A DNA stretch of 64,000 bases from an uncultured Clostridia bacterium (GTDB taxonomy: Bacteria > Bacillota > Clostridia > Christensenellales > Aristaeellaceae). Made by a program: the position numbers and the translations under genes. Of this stretch, positions 1 through 9,137 are shown piece by piece. The DNA lies in NCBI GenBank assembly GCA_946413245.1, contig CAMKJS010000002.1, positions 22,695 through 86,694 of the forward strand. The letters run 5' to 3'. A model generated the notes under the pieces. It was given only the letters and a program-made list of their open reading frames with translations. It did not search any database and was not told the DNA's origin. The stretch's first letter is position 1; the number at the start of each line of letters is the position of its first letter.

Positions 1-1
1 T

Positions 2-898
2 CTCAAAGCCCTGGGCATCGGCCCGGGAGACGAGGTTATCGTTCCCTCCGACACCTTTATCGCCACGGCGCTGGCAGTGACCTACACAGGCGCGCGGCCC
101 GTGTTCGCCGAGCCGAGGCTGAGCACCTTCAACCTGGATCCGGACCGGCTGGAGGCCCTCATCACGCCGCGCACCCGTGCCATTCTCCCCGTGCATCTGT
201 ACGGGCAGACCTGTGAGATGGATCCGATTCTGGAAATTGCCGGGCGGCACGGCCTTCCGGTGGTGGAGGACTGCGCACAGGCCCACGGCGCCCTGTATAA
301 GGGACGGAAGGCCGGCACCTTCGGCGTCGCCGCGGCGTTCTCCTTCTACCCGGGAAAGAATCTGGGCGCTCTGGGGGACGCCGGCGCCGTGATCACTTCG
401 GATCCGGCCCTGGCCGCCAAAGTCCGTGCCCTGGGCAACTACGGGTCGGACGTGAAGTATCACCATATTTATCAGGGGCATAACAGCCGGCTGGACGAGA
501 TCCAGGCGGCACTGCTCTCCGTCAAGCTTCCGCATCTGGAACGGATGAACGAATCCCGCCGGGAGACAGCCCGGAAATATCTGGATGGCATCCGGAATCC
601 GCAGGTGATCCTGCCCGCCGTGCTGCCGGAATGTACACCCGTATGGCATATCTTCGGAGTGCGCTGCCGCCGCCGCGCGGAGCTGGAAAAATGGCTGGAC
701 AGCCGCGGCATCGGAACCAACAAGCATTATCCGGTTCCCATCCATCTGCAGGAATGCTACCGGGATCTCGGATTCAGCCGGGGCGCGTATCCGGTTGCGG
801 AGGAAATCAGCGAAACAGAACTGAGCCTGCCCATGTATTACGGCATGACGGACGAGGAAACCGGCCGTGTCATTGACGCGGTCAATTCCTTTGCCTGA
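2..898 (+). CDS. DegT/DnrJ/EryC1/StrS aminotransferase, 5' end cut by window
   Basis: PLP-dependent aminotransferase of the sugar-nucleotide (DegT) family, cytoplasmic, expected to add an amino group to a keto-sugar or small keto-phosphate used for a surface polymer. The frame is open from base 2, so the ORF-track start at 77 is internal. About 298 residues are visible against a usual 360-390, so some 70-80 N-terminal residues lie outside. The fold type I features are clear: [10 protein letters not shown] (aspartate that contacts the pyridine nitrogen) and [14 protein letters not shown] (the lysine that forms the Schiff base). It is followed 23 bases later by a cytidylyltransferase in the same operon. 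The exact substrate cannot be read from the sequence. Confidence 0.9.
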   Translation, partial: LKALGIGPGDEVIVPSDTFIATALAVTYTGARPVFAEPRLSTFNLDPDRLEALITPRTRAILPVHLYGQTCEMDPILEIAGRHGLPVVEDCAQAHGALYKGRKAGTFGVAAAFSFYPGKNLGALGDAGAVITSDPALAAKVRALGNYGSDVKYHHIYQGHNSRLDEIQAALLSVKLPHLERMNESRRETARKYLDGIRNPQVILPAVLPECTPVWHIFGVRCRRRAELEKWLDSRGIGTNKHYPVPIHLQECYRDLGFSRGAYPVAEEISETELSLPMYYGMTDEETGRVIDAVNSFA

Positions 899-921
899 TC
901 CGGCCGGAAGGAGGTTTCCCG

Positions 922-1647
922 ATGAATATCGCCATTATTACCGCCGCCGGCGTCGGCACCCGCTCCGGGCAGGTGGTTCCCAAGCAGTTCCTGAATGTCA
1001 ATGACAAACCGATCATTATTTATACCCTGGAGTGCTTCCAGCGACATCCGGAGATCGACGCCATTTACGTGGCCATCCTCAAGGGCTGGGAAGGGTTCAT
1101 GGATCTGTATGCCAGGCAGTTTCACATCACCAAGCTGAAAGGCGTCATCCGGGGCGGGGCAACGGGGCAGGAATCCATTGAAAACGTGCTGGCCGCTGTG
1201 GAAAAGGAATATTCCCGGGATGATCTGGTGATCGTCCATGACGGCAGCCGCCCCTATGTGCCGGAAAAGGTCATCACCGAGAACCTCCGGGTCTGCCGGG
1301 CGCACGGCAACGCCACGGCCGCCATCGACACCAAGGAAGCCATGCTGCAGACGGAGGACAAAATCAAGTCCTGCGTCAGTATCGACCGGGAAATCCTGTA
1401 CCGGACCCAGACGCCGCACAGCATGCCTTTGGGCGATATGATGGATCTGCACCGGGAAGCGGCGGAGAAGGGGATCACCGGCTCGGTGGCCACCTGTACC
1501 CTGCTGATCGAGTGCGGATATACCGTGTGGTTTTCCAGGGGATCGGACCTGAACTTCAAGATCACCTCCGCGGAGGACCTGATGATTTTCCGGGCGCTGG
1601 TGGCCGTGATGGATAAAATGAATCTGACGGAGGATGAACTGGCATGA
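922..1647 (+). CDS. IspD/TarI-family cytidylyltransferase
   Basis: CTP-dependent nucleotidyltransferase that would couple CMP to a phosphorylated alcohol or sugar alcohol. The N-terminal TAAGVGTRSG loop followed by PKQF and the HDGSRPYV motif are the CTP-binding signatures of the IspD/TarI family, and the 241-residue length is normal. An AAGGAGG ribosome site precedes the ATG. Genomic context (glycerophosphotransferase, glycosyltransferases, flippase) argues for a surface-polymer precursor such as CDP-ribitol rather than the isoprenoid enzyme, but no TarJ-like reductase lies in the visible part of the cluster. The gene overlaps the next start by an ATGA junction, so translation is probably coupled. 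Family assignment is firm and the substrate is inference. Confidence 0.85.
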   Translation: MNIAIITAAGVGTRSGQVVPKQFLNVNDKPIIIYTLECFQRHPEIDAIYVAILKGWEGFMDLYARQFHITKLKGVIRGGATGQESIENVLAAVEKEYSRDDLVIVHDGSRPYVPEKVITENLRVCRAHGNATAAIDTKEAMLQTEDKIKSCVSIDREILYRTQTPHSMPLGDMMDLHREAAEKGITGSVATCTLLIECGYTVWFSRGSDLNFKITSAEDLMIFRALVAVMDKMNLTEDELA

Positions 1648-3431
1648 ACGTGGCGGAATACATCGTGAAATATGTGGAATACCGGGAAATTGAACATGCC
1701 TATGTAATCGTCGGCGGCGCGGCCCTCTGGATCTGCAAGGCGCTCGGGCAGTCCGAAAAGCTGAAGTTCACCTTTGTCAACCATGAGCAGGCCGCCGTCA
1801 TGGGAGCGGACGGGTATGCCCGGATCTCCGGAAAGCCCGGCGTCGCCTTCGTCACCAACGGGCCTGCCCTGACCAATACCGTCACCGGCATGGCCCAGGC
1901 CTGGGTGGACTCCTCCCCGGTGGTGCTGTTCACCGGGGATTCCAACAGCATGCACCTGCGGTTTGAACGGGAAAATCACATTCGCCAGTACGGCACCCAG
2001 GATGTGAACACCCTCGCCATCATGGAGCCTGTCACCAAGAAAACCTGGACGCTGACGGATCCCGCACGGACGGCGGACGTTCTGGCCGAAGCCTTCTGGC
2101 TGGCTGAAAACGGCAGGCCCGGTCCGGTCTGCCTGAACGTGCCTATCGACGTCCAGTCCGCCGACTGCCCCTGTGCCTTCCCGCCTGTGTGGACTCCGCC
2201 GGAAGAGAAGCGCCTGCCCGCGGAGCAGGTGCGCGGCGTGCTGGAGCAGCTGAAACAGGCCAAACGGCCTCTGATCCTGGCCGGCCAGGGCGTCCGCCTC
2301 TGCGGCGGCACGGAGCTGTTCCGCCGGCTGCTGCCCCGGCTGGACGTGCCGGTGGTCAACTCCCGGATGGGAATCGATACCATCACGACGGACGATCCGT
2401 ATTTTGCGGGCCGTTGCGGCAACCACGGCTACCGCTCCTCCCATTTCGCGCTGCAGACCTGCGACGTGCTGCTGATCCTGGGAAGCCGTCTCGCGCCGAA
2501 CACCACCGGGTACAACGTGCCGGATTTCGCCAGGCAGGCCCGGAAAATTCTGGTGGAATGCGATCCGGCGGAGCTGAAGCAGTACGGCGTGAAGATCGAC
2601 GAAATCCTGGAAGGGAATATTCTGGACTTCCTGCGGCAGGCGGAAGAGATGCTGGCGGATCCGGCCCTGGCCGGCTCCCATACAGCCTGGGCTGAAACCT
2701 GCCGGGACTGGCTCCGGAGATATCCGATCATGCAGGACAGATACCGCACCGGAGAGATCATCAACTCCTACCGCCTGGTGGACACCGTAACGAAGCAGGC
2801 GGGACCGGAGGATATCGTGATCGCGGACACGGGATCCTCCTGCAGTATTGTGGCGCAGACCTGGTTCGTGCGCGGCCGGCAGCGGGTCTTCATCTCCGGC
2901 GGGCTCTCCGCCATGGGCTACTGGGCCACCTCCCTGGGACTGGCGGAAGCCAACCGAGGCAGCGGGCAGGTGCTGTGCTTCGTGGGCGACGGATCCCTGC
3001 AGATGAACATCCAGGAGTTTGCCACCCTGGCGATGTATAAAATTCCGGTCAAGATCTTTCTGGTCACCAACGACGGTTATCAGTTCGTGCGTATGTCCCA
3101 GGGCGGATATAACATTAATCCTCCCTTCGGCACGGACGCCTCGGACGGCGTGCCGATACCGAACATCGAGCGGGTGACGAAGGCCTACGGTCTCGGCTAT
3201 CTTTCCTGTTCCGACCCGGCGCTGCTGGAGGATACCGTCCGGCAGGCGCTGGCCGCCGAAGGCCCCACCGTGTGCGAGGTGACGGTCAGCAAGGATCTTC
3301 AGGTGGAACCCCGGCTGAAGTCCGTCGCGCGGCCGGACGGCAGCTTCGGTATGCCGGCATATGAGAACCTGTATCCGAACCTGCCGGAAGAAGTCCTGCG
3401 GGCGGAACTCGCGAAAGCGTACGGGGACTGA
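1644..3431 (+). CDS. Acetolactate-synthase-like thiamine pyrophosphate enzyme
   Basis: Full-length (595 residues) three-domain TPP enzyme of the acetolactate synthase family. The cofactor-activating glutamate sits in VNHEQAAVMGADGYAR (residue 48), and the TPP/Mg motif is GDGSLQMN near residue 448 with VTNDGYQ downstream. No partner small subunit is present, and its place between a cytidylyltransferase and a glycosyl-polymer gene set argues against branched-chain amino acid synthesis. Known relatives in polysaccharide clusters include YerE, which adds a two-carbon branch to a CDP-keto-sugar. Phosphonopyruvate decarboxylase is another TPP enzyme of such loci but is normally near 380 residues. 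Reaction and acceptor remain unknown. Confidence 0.83.
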   Translation: MNVAEYIVKYVEYREIEHAYVIVGGAALWICKALGQSEKLKFTFVNHEQAAVMGADGYARISGKPGVAFVTNGPALTNTVTGMAQAWVDSSPVVLFTGDSNSMHLRFERENHIRQYGTQDVNTLAIMEPVTKKTWTLTDPARTADVLAEAFWLAENGRPGPVCLNVPIDVQSADCPCAFPPVWTPPEEKRLPAEQVRGVLEQLKQAKRPLILAGQGVRLCGGTELFRRLLPRLDVPVVNSRMGIDTITTDDPYFAGRCGNHGYRSSHFALQTCDVLLILGSRLAPNTTGYNVPDFARQARKILVECDPAELKQYGVKIDEILEGNILDFLRQAEEMLADPALAGSHTAWAETCRDWLRRYPIMQDRYRTGEIINSYRLVDTVTKQAGPEDIVIADTGSSCSIVAQTWFVRGRQRVFISGGLSAMGYWATSLGLAEANRGSGQVLCFVGDGSLQMNIQEFATLAMYKIPVKIFLVTNDGYQFVRMSQGGYNINPPFGTDASDGVPIPNIERVTKAYGLGYLSCSDPALLEDTVRQALAAEGPTVCEVTVSKDLQVEPRLKSVARPDGSFGMPAYENLYPNLPEEVLRAELAKAYGD

Positions 3432-3477
3432 GCGGCAGCCTGTTCCCGGGAAACAAGGGCAAGGAGTGACTGGAGTT

Positions 3478-4422
3478 TTGATTCACGCGGAACGTTATAC
3501 TCCGGCGGATCAGGAGCGCTGGAACCGGTTCAACGCCGAAAGCCGGAACGCGCTGTTCATGTTTGACCGAAAGTATATGGACTATCATCAGGACCGCTTC
3601 CGGGATCATTCCCTGCTCTTCCGGGAGGGAGAGGAGCTGCTGGCCCTGCTGCCCATGAATGAATCCGGGGATACGCTGGCCTCCCACGGCGGACTGACCT
3701 ACGGAGGGCTGATCACCGGTCCGCGCCTGAAGCAGAAACAGGCGCTGGAATGCATGGAGGAGCTCCTGCGTTATGCCCGGGAAAAGGGTTTCCGGGAAAT
3801 ACTCTGGAAATGCATTCCCTTTCTGTACTGGTCCCAGCCCGCGGAGGAGGATCAGTACGCGCTTTTCCGCTGCGGCGCGGAACTGTTTAAAGTGGAGGCT
3901 TCCACCGTCATAAGTCTGGCTGATCCCCTGGAGATGGCGACGCTCCGGAAGCGGAAAATCAGGCAGGCGGATAAAAACGGCGTCACGGTGGCGGAGGTTT
4001 CCGGCCGGGAAGACTACGAAGCTTTTATTGCCCTGGAAAACCGGGTGCTGGAGAAATACCACGGCCTGCGGGCGGTGCATTCCGCCGCGGAGCTGTATCT
4101 GCTTCACAGCCGGTTTCCGGAAAACATCCGGATCTTCGCCGCGTTCCTGGCCGGCGCCATGATCGCCGGTACGGTTGTGTTCGAATATGACCGGGTTATT
4201 CATACCCAGTATCTGGCGGCGGACGACACGGCCAGGCAGATCGGCGCGCTGGATCTGGTCGTCAGCCGCGTCATCGACCGCTACCGCGGGCAGAAGCAGT
4301 GGCTGGATTTCGGCATCTCCACCGAGCAGGGCGGGCGCGTTCTGAACGAGGGCCTGATCGCGCAGAAGGAAGGCTTCGGCGGCCGCACCGTCGTATATAA
4401 GACCTGGAAAATCAATCTGTAA
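3478..4422 (+). CDS. FemAB/GNAT-fold acyl- or aminoacyltransferase
   Basis: Cytoplasmic protein of about 314 residues resembling the GNAT/FemAB-like transferases found in capsule and peptidoglycan loci, which move an acyl or aminoacyl group onto a surface-polymer precursor. A basic patch RKRKIRQADKNG near the middle precedes the second GNAT lobe (AFLAGAMIAGTVVFEYD and a late WLDFGIS segment typical of FemAB-like proteins). The ORF-track start overlaps the previous gene heavily. TTG at 3478 is preferred because AAGGAG lies 11 bases upstream, with GTG at 3466 as the alternative. It sits in the middle of the operon, 46 bases after the TPP enzyme. Donor and acceptor are unknown. Confidence 0.68.
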   Translation: MIHAERYTPADQERWNRFNAESRNALFMFDRKYMDYHQDRFRDHSLLFREGEELLALLPMNESGDTLASHGGLTYGGLITGPRLKQKQALECMEELLRYAREKGFREILWKCIPFLYWSQPAEEDQYALFRCGAELFKVEASTVISLADPLEMATLRKRKIRQADKNGVTVAEVSGREDYEAFIALENRVLEKYHGLRAVHSAAELYLLHSRFPENIRIFAAFLAGAMIAGTVVFEYDRVIHTQYLAADDTARQIGALDLVVSRVIDRYRGQKQWLDFGISTEQGGRVLNEGLIAQKEGFGGRTVVYKTWKINL

Positions 4423-4440
4423 GGGAGGAGGAAAAAGGAA

Positions 4441-5751
4441 ATGGAAAGCCTGTTCCACCGGGCGTTCACGGCGGTGAAAGCCGTGCTGTTTGAGCGGGGG
4501 CATCTGGTTTACTGGCTGAACATTCCTTCCTTCCGGCACAGTGTAAAGACTGTGAGAGCCCTCCCCCGGAAGGACAAGGCACGCATCGGCTTCATTATGC
4601 AGCTGCCCAATAACTGGGCGGCCATTCAGTCCGTTTATGAGGCCGCGCTGAAGGATCCCCGGACAGAGCCGGTGGTGCTGCTGATGCCGGAGCTGGAATT
4701 TGCGTTCTACATCAAGCTGAAAAAAATCATCTGGGAAAAGAACTACGCTTTCGGCGAAAAGGAATTCGGAAAAGACTGCGTGCGGACCTATGATCCGGAA
4801 ACCGAAACCTGGGTGGATCCCCGGAGCCTGGACCTGGATTACGTTTTCTTCCCCCGGCCTTACGAGACCTATCTCCCGAAGCCGTACCGTGCCTCGCAGC
4901 TGCGGAAAATCTGCCGCACCTGTTATGTGCCGTACACTTCCCCGCTGCTGGGGGATTACCCGCTGGTATACAATATGCACTTCATCCGGAACCTGCACAT
5001 TGTCTTCTGTGAAAAGCAGCATGCCTACGACTACGTCACCGGCCGTCTCCGTCTTACCTTCCGCAGCGGAATTCAGAAGGTATTCAACGCGGGTTTCCCC
5101 AAGTTTGACCTGAACTGGAATATGGAAGGCGCCGAGAGCGCTGTCTGGCCGCGGCCGCGGCAGGCGGGCAGGCTCCGGGTGCTGTGGACGCCGCGCTGGA
5201 CGACGGATCCCCGGCTGTGCGGCAGCAATTTCATGAATTACAAGGACGACATGATCCGCTGGGCGGAAGAGACCCCCTCCATGGATCTGGTTTTCCGTCC
5301 CCACCCCCTGGGGCTGGAAAACTATGTCAGTTCCGGCCTTGTGACACAGGAGGAGCTGGACGCCTATCTGAAGCGCTATGCCGACGGGGAAAACACCGCG
5401 GTGGACCGGAACGCGGGCTACTACGACACCTTCTGGAGCTCCGACGTGCTGGTGACCGATATGAGCTCCGTGCTGATGGATTATATGCTCACCGGGCGGC
5501 CCATCGTTTTCTGCCCCACCCCCATCGGAAAGCTGATGTCAGATGACCGGCGGTACGACGTCGGCAACCTGATCGACGGCATGTATACGGTTCATTCCTT
5601 CGCGGAAATCGTAAAAACCGTGCAGTCGCTGGCAGCCGGCGAGGATCCGAAGCGGGAAATCCGCGCCGGAATGGCCCGGATGATGCGGCGGGAAGGGCAC
5701 AGCGGGCAGGACGTGCTGGAACTGGTCAAAGCGGATTATTTCGGAAAGTAA
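4441..5751 (+). CDS. CDP-glycerol:glycerophosphotransferase family polymerase
   Basis: TagB/TagF-type phosphopolyol transferase of 436 residues, expected at the inner membrane face, transferring glycerol-phosphate-like units from a CDP donor to a growing surface polymer. The C-terminal catalytic region shows the family signatures: VFRPHPL, then SSDVLVTDMSSVLMDYML and GRPIVFCPT, where the histidine and the D-M-S-S segment bind the donor phosphates. The start is supported by GGAGGAGG a few bases upstream. It links the upstream cytidylyltransferase to polymer synthesis. The donor could be CDP-glycerol, CDP-ribitol or a modified polyol. No TagD or TagA homologue is visible in the window. Confidence 0.87.
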   Translation: MESLFHRAFTAVKAVLFERGHLVYWLNIPSFRHSVKTVRALPRKDKARIGFIMQLPNNWAAIQSVYEAALKDPRTEPVVLLMPELEFAFYIKLKKIIWEKNYAFGEKEFGKDCVRTYDPETETWVDPRSLDLDYVFFPRPYETYLPKPYRASQLRKICRTCYVPYTSPLLGDYPLVYNMHFIRNLHIVFCEKQHAYDYVTGRLRLTFRSGIQKVFNAGFPKFDLNWNMEGAESAVWPRPRQAGRLRVLWTPRWTTDPRLCGSNFMNYKDDMIRWAEETPSMDLVFRPHPLGLENYVSSGLVTQEELDAYLKRYADGENTAVDRNAGYYDTFWSSDVLVTDMSSVLMDYMLTGRPIVFCPTPIGKLMSDDRRYDVGNLIDGMYTVHSFAEIVKTVQSLAAGEDPKREIRAGMARMMRREGHSGQDVLELVKADYFGK

Positions 5752-5763
5752 GAGGAAAATCGC

Positions 5764-6489
5764 TTGAAGCTGCTGATTGTGATTCCCGCGTACAACGAGG
5801 CGGAGAATATTGTCCGGGTCATGGGGGAGCTGCGGGAAGCTGCTCCCGGGACGGACTATGTCATCGTCAATGACGGCTCCGGGGACGAAACCGCTGAAAT
5901 CTGCCGGAAAAACGGATTTCACCTGCTGAACCTGCCGGCAAACCTGGGGCTGACCGGCGCGTTTCAGACCGGTATGCAGTACGCCGTGCGGAACGGGTAC
6001 GACGCGGTGCTGCAGCTGGATGCCGACGGCCAGCACGATCCCCGCTATATCGGCCTGATGGCGGAAACCATGGAGCGTACGGGCTGCGACCTGGTGATCG
6101 CCTCCCGGTTCGTGACGGAAAAGAAGCCCCTTTCCCCGCGCATGATCGGCAGCGATCTGATTTCCGCGGCCATCCGGCTGACCACCGGAAAGCGGCTGAC
6201 GGATCCCACCTCCGGCATGCGGCTCTGGGGAAAAAGCCTGCTGCATGGGATGGCCTGGGGGATGAATCTGCGGCCGGAGCCGGATACCCTGGCTTACCTG
6301 ATCCGCAGCGGGGCCGCCGTGGAAGAGGTCCAGGTCACCATGCGGGAGCGGATCGCCGGACAAAGCTATCTGAGCGTCGGAAAGTCCGCCCGGTATATGC
6401 TGCAGATGTTCAGTAACATTCTGCTGATTCAGTGGGCGCTCCGCAAAGTCGAGCCGGAACATGTCCGGAAGGAGAAGAAGGAGGAGTAA
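5764..6489 (+). CDS. Family 2 glycosyltransferase (DPM1/polyprenyl-phosphate type)
   Basis: GT-A fold inverting glycosyltransferase of 241 residues. The N-terminal VIPAYNEAENI, the VNDGSGDET nucleotide loop and LQLDADGQHDP (DxD-type metal motif) are all present. Length and motifs fit the polyprenyl-phosphate sugar transferases that load a sugar from a nucleotide onto undecaprenyl phosphate. There is no C-terminal membrane domain, but the next gene encodes a small DUF2304 membrane protein that frequently accompanies this family and may act as its anchor. The start codon is TTG, supported by AGAGGAAAA at the proper distance. The sugar is unknown. Confidence 0.88.
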   Translation: MKLLIVIPAYNEAENIVRVMGELREAAPGTDYVIVNDGSGDETAEICRKNGFHLLNLPANLGLTGAFQTGMQYAVRNGYDAVLQLDADGQHDPRYIGLMAETMERTGCDLVIASRFVTEKKPLSPRMIGSDLISAAIRLTTGKRLTDPTSGMRLWGKSLLHGMAWGMNLRPEPDTLAYLIRSGAAVEEVQVTMRERIAGQSYLSVGKSARYMLQMFSNILLIQWALRKVEPEHVRKEKKEE

Positions 6490-6493
6490 ACGG

Positions 6494-6841
6494 ATGGCGC
6501 TGGGACTGCGGATTATATTGATTGTCGGTTCGGTGCTGAACGCCGTGTACGTGCTCGGAAAGATCCGGCATAACAAGATGTCCATGGAAAGCTCCATTTA
6601 CTGGGTGCTGTTTTCCGTGGTCGTAGTACTGCTGGGCATATTCCCGGATATCGCAATTTGGTTCGCGGACCGGCTCGGCGTCGTAAGCCCGGTCAATCTG
6701 GTATATCTGGTCATCATCTTTCTGCTGCTGGTCAAAACCTTTACACAGGATCAGCGGATCGCCCGGATGGAACGTCAGCTGACCCGGCTGGCCCAGGTAT
6801 GGGCGCTGCGGGAGGAAGAGAAAGGGCAGCAGCCGGACTGA
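6494..6841 (+). CDS. DUF2304 small membrane protein
   Basis: About 115 residues with three hydrophobic segments (near residues 4-20, 34-53 and 62-80 counted from the chosen start) followed by a charged cytoplasmic tail with short coiled-coil character. This matches DUF2304 proteins, which sit next to DPM-like family 2 glycosyltransferases in polysaccharide loci. The start at 6494 was chosen over the ORF-track start because GGAGGAG lies 7 bases upstream and the earlier start overlaps the glycosyltransferase. Its function is not established. A role as a membrane partner of the preceding enzyme is inferred from adjacency. Confidence 0.78.
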   Translation: MALGLRIILIVGSVLNAVYVLGKIRHNKMSMESSIYWVLFSVVVVLLGIFPDIAIWFADRLGVVSPVNLVYLVIIFLLLVKTFTQDQRIARMERQLTRLAQVWALREEEKGQQPD

Positions 6842-6859
6842 GGCATGGAGGAGAAAAGC

Positions 6860-7873
6860 TTGGAAGCGAACCGGACCGGGCAGGAGGAAGCCGGACGGCA
6901 GGAGCGCGTCAAAGGACGGATCTCACTGCTCCTGCTGACCTACAGGCGCTTTGACGGCGTCCTCACGTCCCTGGACAGCATTTTCATGCAGGATTATCCG
7001 GACATCGAGATCATCCTGTCCGACGACGGCTCCCCGGGCTGGGAGGCGTTCCTTCCCGAACTCCGTTCCTATGTGGAGCGGCACCGGGGAGAGAATATCC
7101 GCCGGGTGGAATATCATCATCTGGCGGAGAATCAGGGTACTGTCAGGAATGAGAACGCGGCCCTCGGCCTGACCCGGGGGGAATATATCAAGGATATGGC
7201 GCCGGAGGACCGGCTGGCTGTTCCGGACGCGCTGACCCGATACGTCCGTTTCCTGGAGGAATGCGGCTGCCTGATCTGCTTTTCCCGGCAGGAAGGGGTC
7301 ACCGAGACCGGTGAGATCGTCCGGCACCTGGCATCCAGCGCGGAGGATTACCATGTGCTGCGAACCCTGACACCGCTGCAGCTGCGGAACCGGCTCTTTT
7401 CGAGAAACTGTCTTCCCGCCCCGGCCTGGTTTGCCCGGTGGGAACTGTACGCCCTGCACGGCCTGTATCTGCCTGTTACCCGGATTATAGAAGACTATCC
7501 CTACTGGATTCATCTGTGCACCCGCCAGGTAAAAATCGGCTTTACGGACGACGTGCTGGTGCGGTACAGCCTTTCCAATTCCGGCGCCGGCTGCTACAGT
7601 CCCGCCTTCATGCGGGATATGTTCGCCATCTACGAGCAGTGCATCTTTCCCCTGGACCGCCGTTTCGGCCCGCTGCAGCCCCTGTATAACCGCCTGAAGC
7701 GGGCGGGGCTGAACGCGTATATGGATCGCGCCTGCTGGGAAGACTACAGCCGGCCGCGGCGCCTGCTGGCCTGGCTGTGGCACGGAGCGTTCTTTCTCTT
7801 TATCCGCTTCGGGGAATGGCGCATGCGGCGCTTAAACGCGCACGAAAAAAAAGGATCCGGAAGCAGGCAATAA
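6860..7873 (+). CDS. Family 2 glycosyltransferase
   Basis: Second GT-A glycosyltransferase of the cluster, about 337 residues. The N-terminal half has ISLLLLTYRRFDGVLTSL, the nucleotide loop IILSDDGSPGWE and the acceptor-side NQGTVRNENAALGLTRG region, which is the usual family order. The canonical DxD is weakly represented, as KDMAPEDRL. TTG at 6860 is preferred to the ATG at 6845 because GGAGGAG lies six bases before the TTG and would lie inside the coding region otherwise. The C-terminus ends with an amphipathic basic region that may touch the membrane. It probably adds a side-chain or repeat-unit sugar to the polymer exported by the next gene. Confidence 0.82.
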   Translation: MEANRTGQEEAGRQERVKGRISLLLLTYRRFDGVLTSLDSIFMQDYPDIEIILSDDGSPGWEAFLPELRSYVERHRGENIRRVEYHHLAENQGTVRNENAALGLTRGEYIKDMAPEDRLAVPDALTRYVRFLEECGCLICFSRQEGVTETGEIVRHLASSAEDYHVLRTLTPLQLRNRLFSRNCLPAPAWFARWELYALHGLYLPVTRIIEDYPYWIHLCTRQVKIGFTDDVLVRYSLSNSGAGCYSPAFMRDMFAIYEQCIFPLDRRFGPLQPLYNRLKRAGLNAYMDRACWEDYSRPRRLLAWLWHGAFFLFIRFGEWRMRRLNAHEKKGSGSRQ

Positions 7874-7902
7874 ACATCACGGCAGAAAAGGAGGAACCGG
7901 TC

Positions 7903-9135
7903 ATGAACGCAGGCGTCAGCCGCAAGGCCAATTTTACCTGGAACATGATCGGTTCCGTTTTTGAGTCGGCGCTGAACTTCGTGCTGCTGATCGCGGTGAA
8001 CCGGATCGCCGGGGAAGCAGCCGGGGGCGTGTTCACCCTGGCTTTTTCCCACGCGCAGCTCATGTATTACGTGGGCACGCTGGAGGTGCGGCCCATCCAT
8101 TCCACCGACGTGACCCAGAAGTACCGCTTTGCGGACTATTTCTCGCTGCGCACCGTATCCTGCGCTCTGATGATGCTGGTCTGCCTCGCCTATGTGCTTC
8201 TCATGGACGGAGATCCGGTGAAAAAGCGGGTCATGCTGTACATCTGCGCCTATAAGATGCTGGACGCCTTTTATGACGTGTTCGCCTGCATGTTCCAGCA
8301 GCACGACCGGATCGAGTATTCCGGCAAAGTCAGCACCGTCCGGGTCGGTCTGGTTCTGCCGGTATTTATCGGAATCCTCGCCGCGACCGGGAATCTGGAA
8401 ACCGCCGCTCTGGGTATGATCGGCGCCAGCCTCGCGGTACTGCTGACCTGGAACCTGCGCCTCTGGAAACAATTCCCGGACGCGTCCATCCGGTTTCAGC
8501 TGCGGAACGCGAAGGAGATCCTCCTCAGCTGCTTTCCGCTGTTCATTTCGGTGTTCGTCATGCTGTACATCAGCAACGCGCCGAAATACGCCATCAACAC
8601 CTGGTGCTCGGACGTCGTTCAGAACCGGTACAGCATTCTGTTCATGCCGGCCTTCGCCGTCAATCTCTTCAGCCAGTTCGTGCTGCGTCCCCTGCTGACT
8701 CCCATGGCCCGCCTTTGGAACGAAAACGAAATCCGCCCGTTTCAGCGCAATCTGATCCGGATGCTGGCCGGGCTCGCGGGCGTTACCCTGCTGGGGGCGG
8801 CCGGCGCCTGGATGCTGGGTATTCCGGTTCTCGAATGGCTGTACCGGGCGGATCTGTCCGGAGACCGCGTAATCCTCCTCTGGGTCATGGTCTATGGCGG
8901 TCTGAACGCCGTGAACGTCTTCCTGTATGATATGATCGCCGTCACCCGGAACCAGCGCAAGCTGACCGCAGCCTACCTGATTGCCGCGGCCGCGGTGTAT
9001 TTCCTGGCCCCGGCCCTGGTCCGGCAGCATGCCATGAGCGGCGCGATTACGGCGTCTCTTCTCTCCCTGGGACTGCTGGATATGATGCTGCTGGGTATCA
9101 TGGCCTTTGTCCTCCGGAAGAAGGCCGCCGGCTGA
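7903..9135 (+). CDS. Polysaccharide flippase (Wzx/MOP superfamily)
   Basis: Integral membrane protein of about 410 residues with some 11-12 hydrophobic segments spread along its length, the pattern of MOP/Wzx exporters that flip undecaprenyl-linked oligosaccharides. The ATG at 7903 is preferred because AAGGAGG precedes it at the correct spacing and the longer ORF runs into the upstream glycosyltransferase. It is the last gene of the surface-polymer operon. Its stop lies two bases from the stop of the convergent P-type ATPase, leaving no room for a separate terminator. The cargo is presumably the product of the upstream transferases. Confidence 0.82.
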   Translation: MNAGVSRKANFTWNMIGSVFESALNFVLLIAVNRIAGEAAGGVFTLAFSHAQLMYYVGTLEVRPIHSTDVTQKYRFADYFSLRTVSCALMMLVCLAYVLLMDGDPVKKRVMLYICAYKMLDAFYDVFACMFQQHDRIEYSGKVSTVRVGLVLPVFIGILAATGNLETAALGMIGASLAVLLTWNLRLWKQFPDASIRFQLRNAKEILLSCFPLFISVFVMLYISNAPKYAINTWCSDVVQNRYSILFMPAFAVNLFSQFVLRPLLTPMARLWNENEIRPFQRNLIRMLAGLAGVTLLGAAGAWMLGIPVLEWLYRADLSGDRVILLWVMVYGGLNAVNVFLYDMIAVTRNQRKLTAAYLIAAAAVYFLAPALVRQHAMSGAITASLLSLGLLDMMLLGIMAFVLRKKAAG

Positions 9136-9137
9136 CT

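Noticed and set aside
1644-3431. TPP enzyme as phosphonopyruvate decarboxylase
   Set aside because: The protein is full length with the middle domain (595 residues), whereas Ppd is near 380. No pepM is visible, though the upstream side is cut off.
3286-5304. 672-residue minus-strand ORF
   Set aside because: Shadow of the FemAB-like and CDP-glycerol transferase genes in GC-rich sequence.
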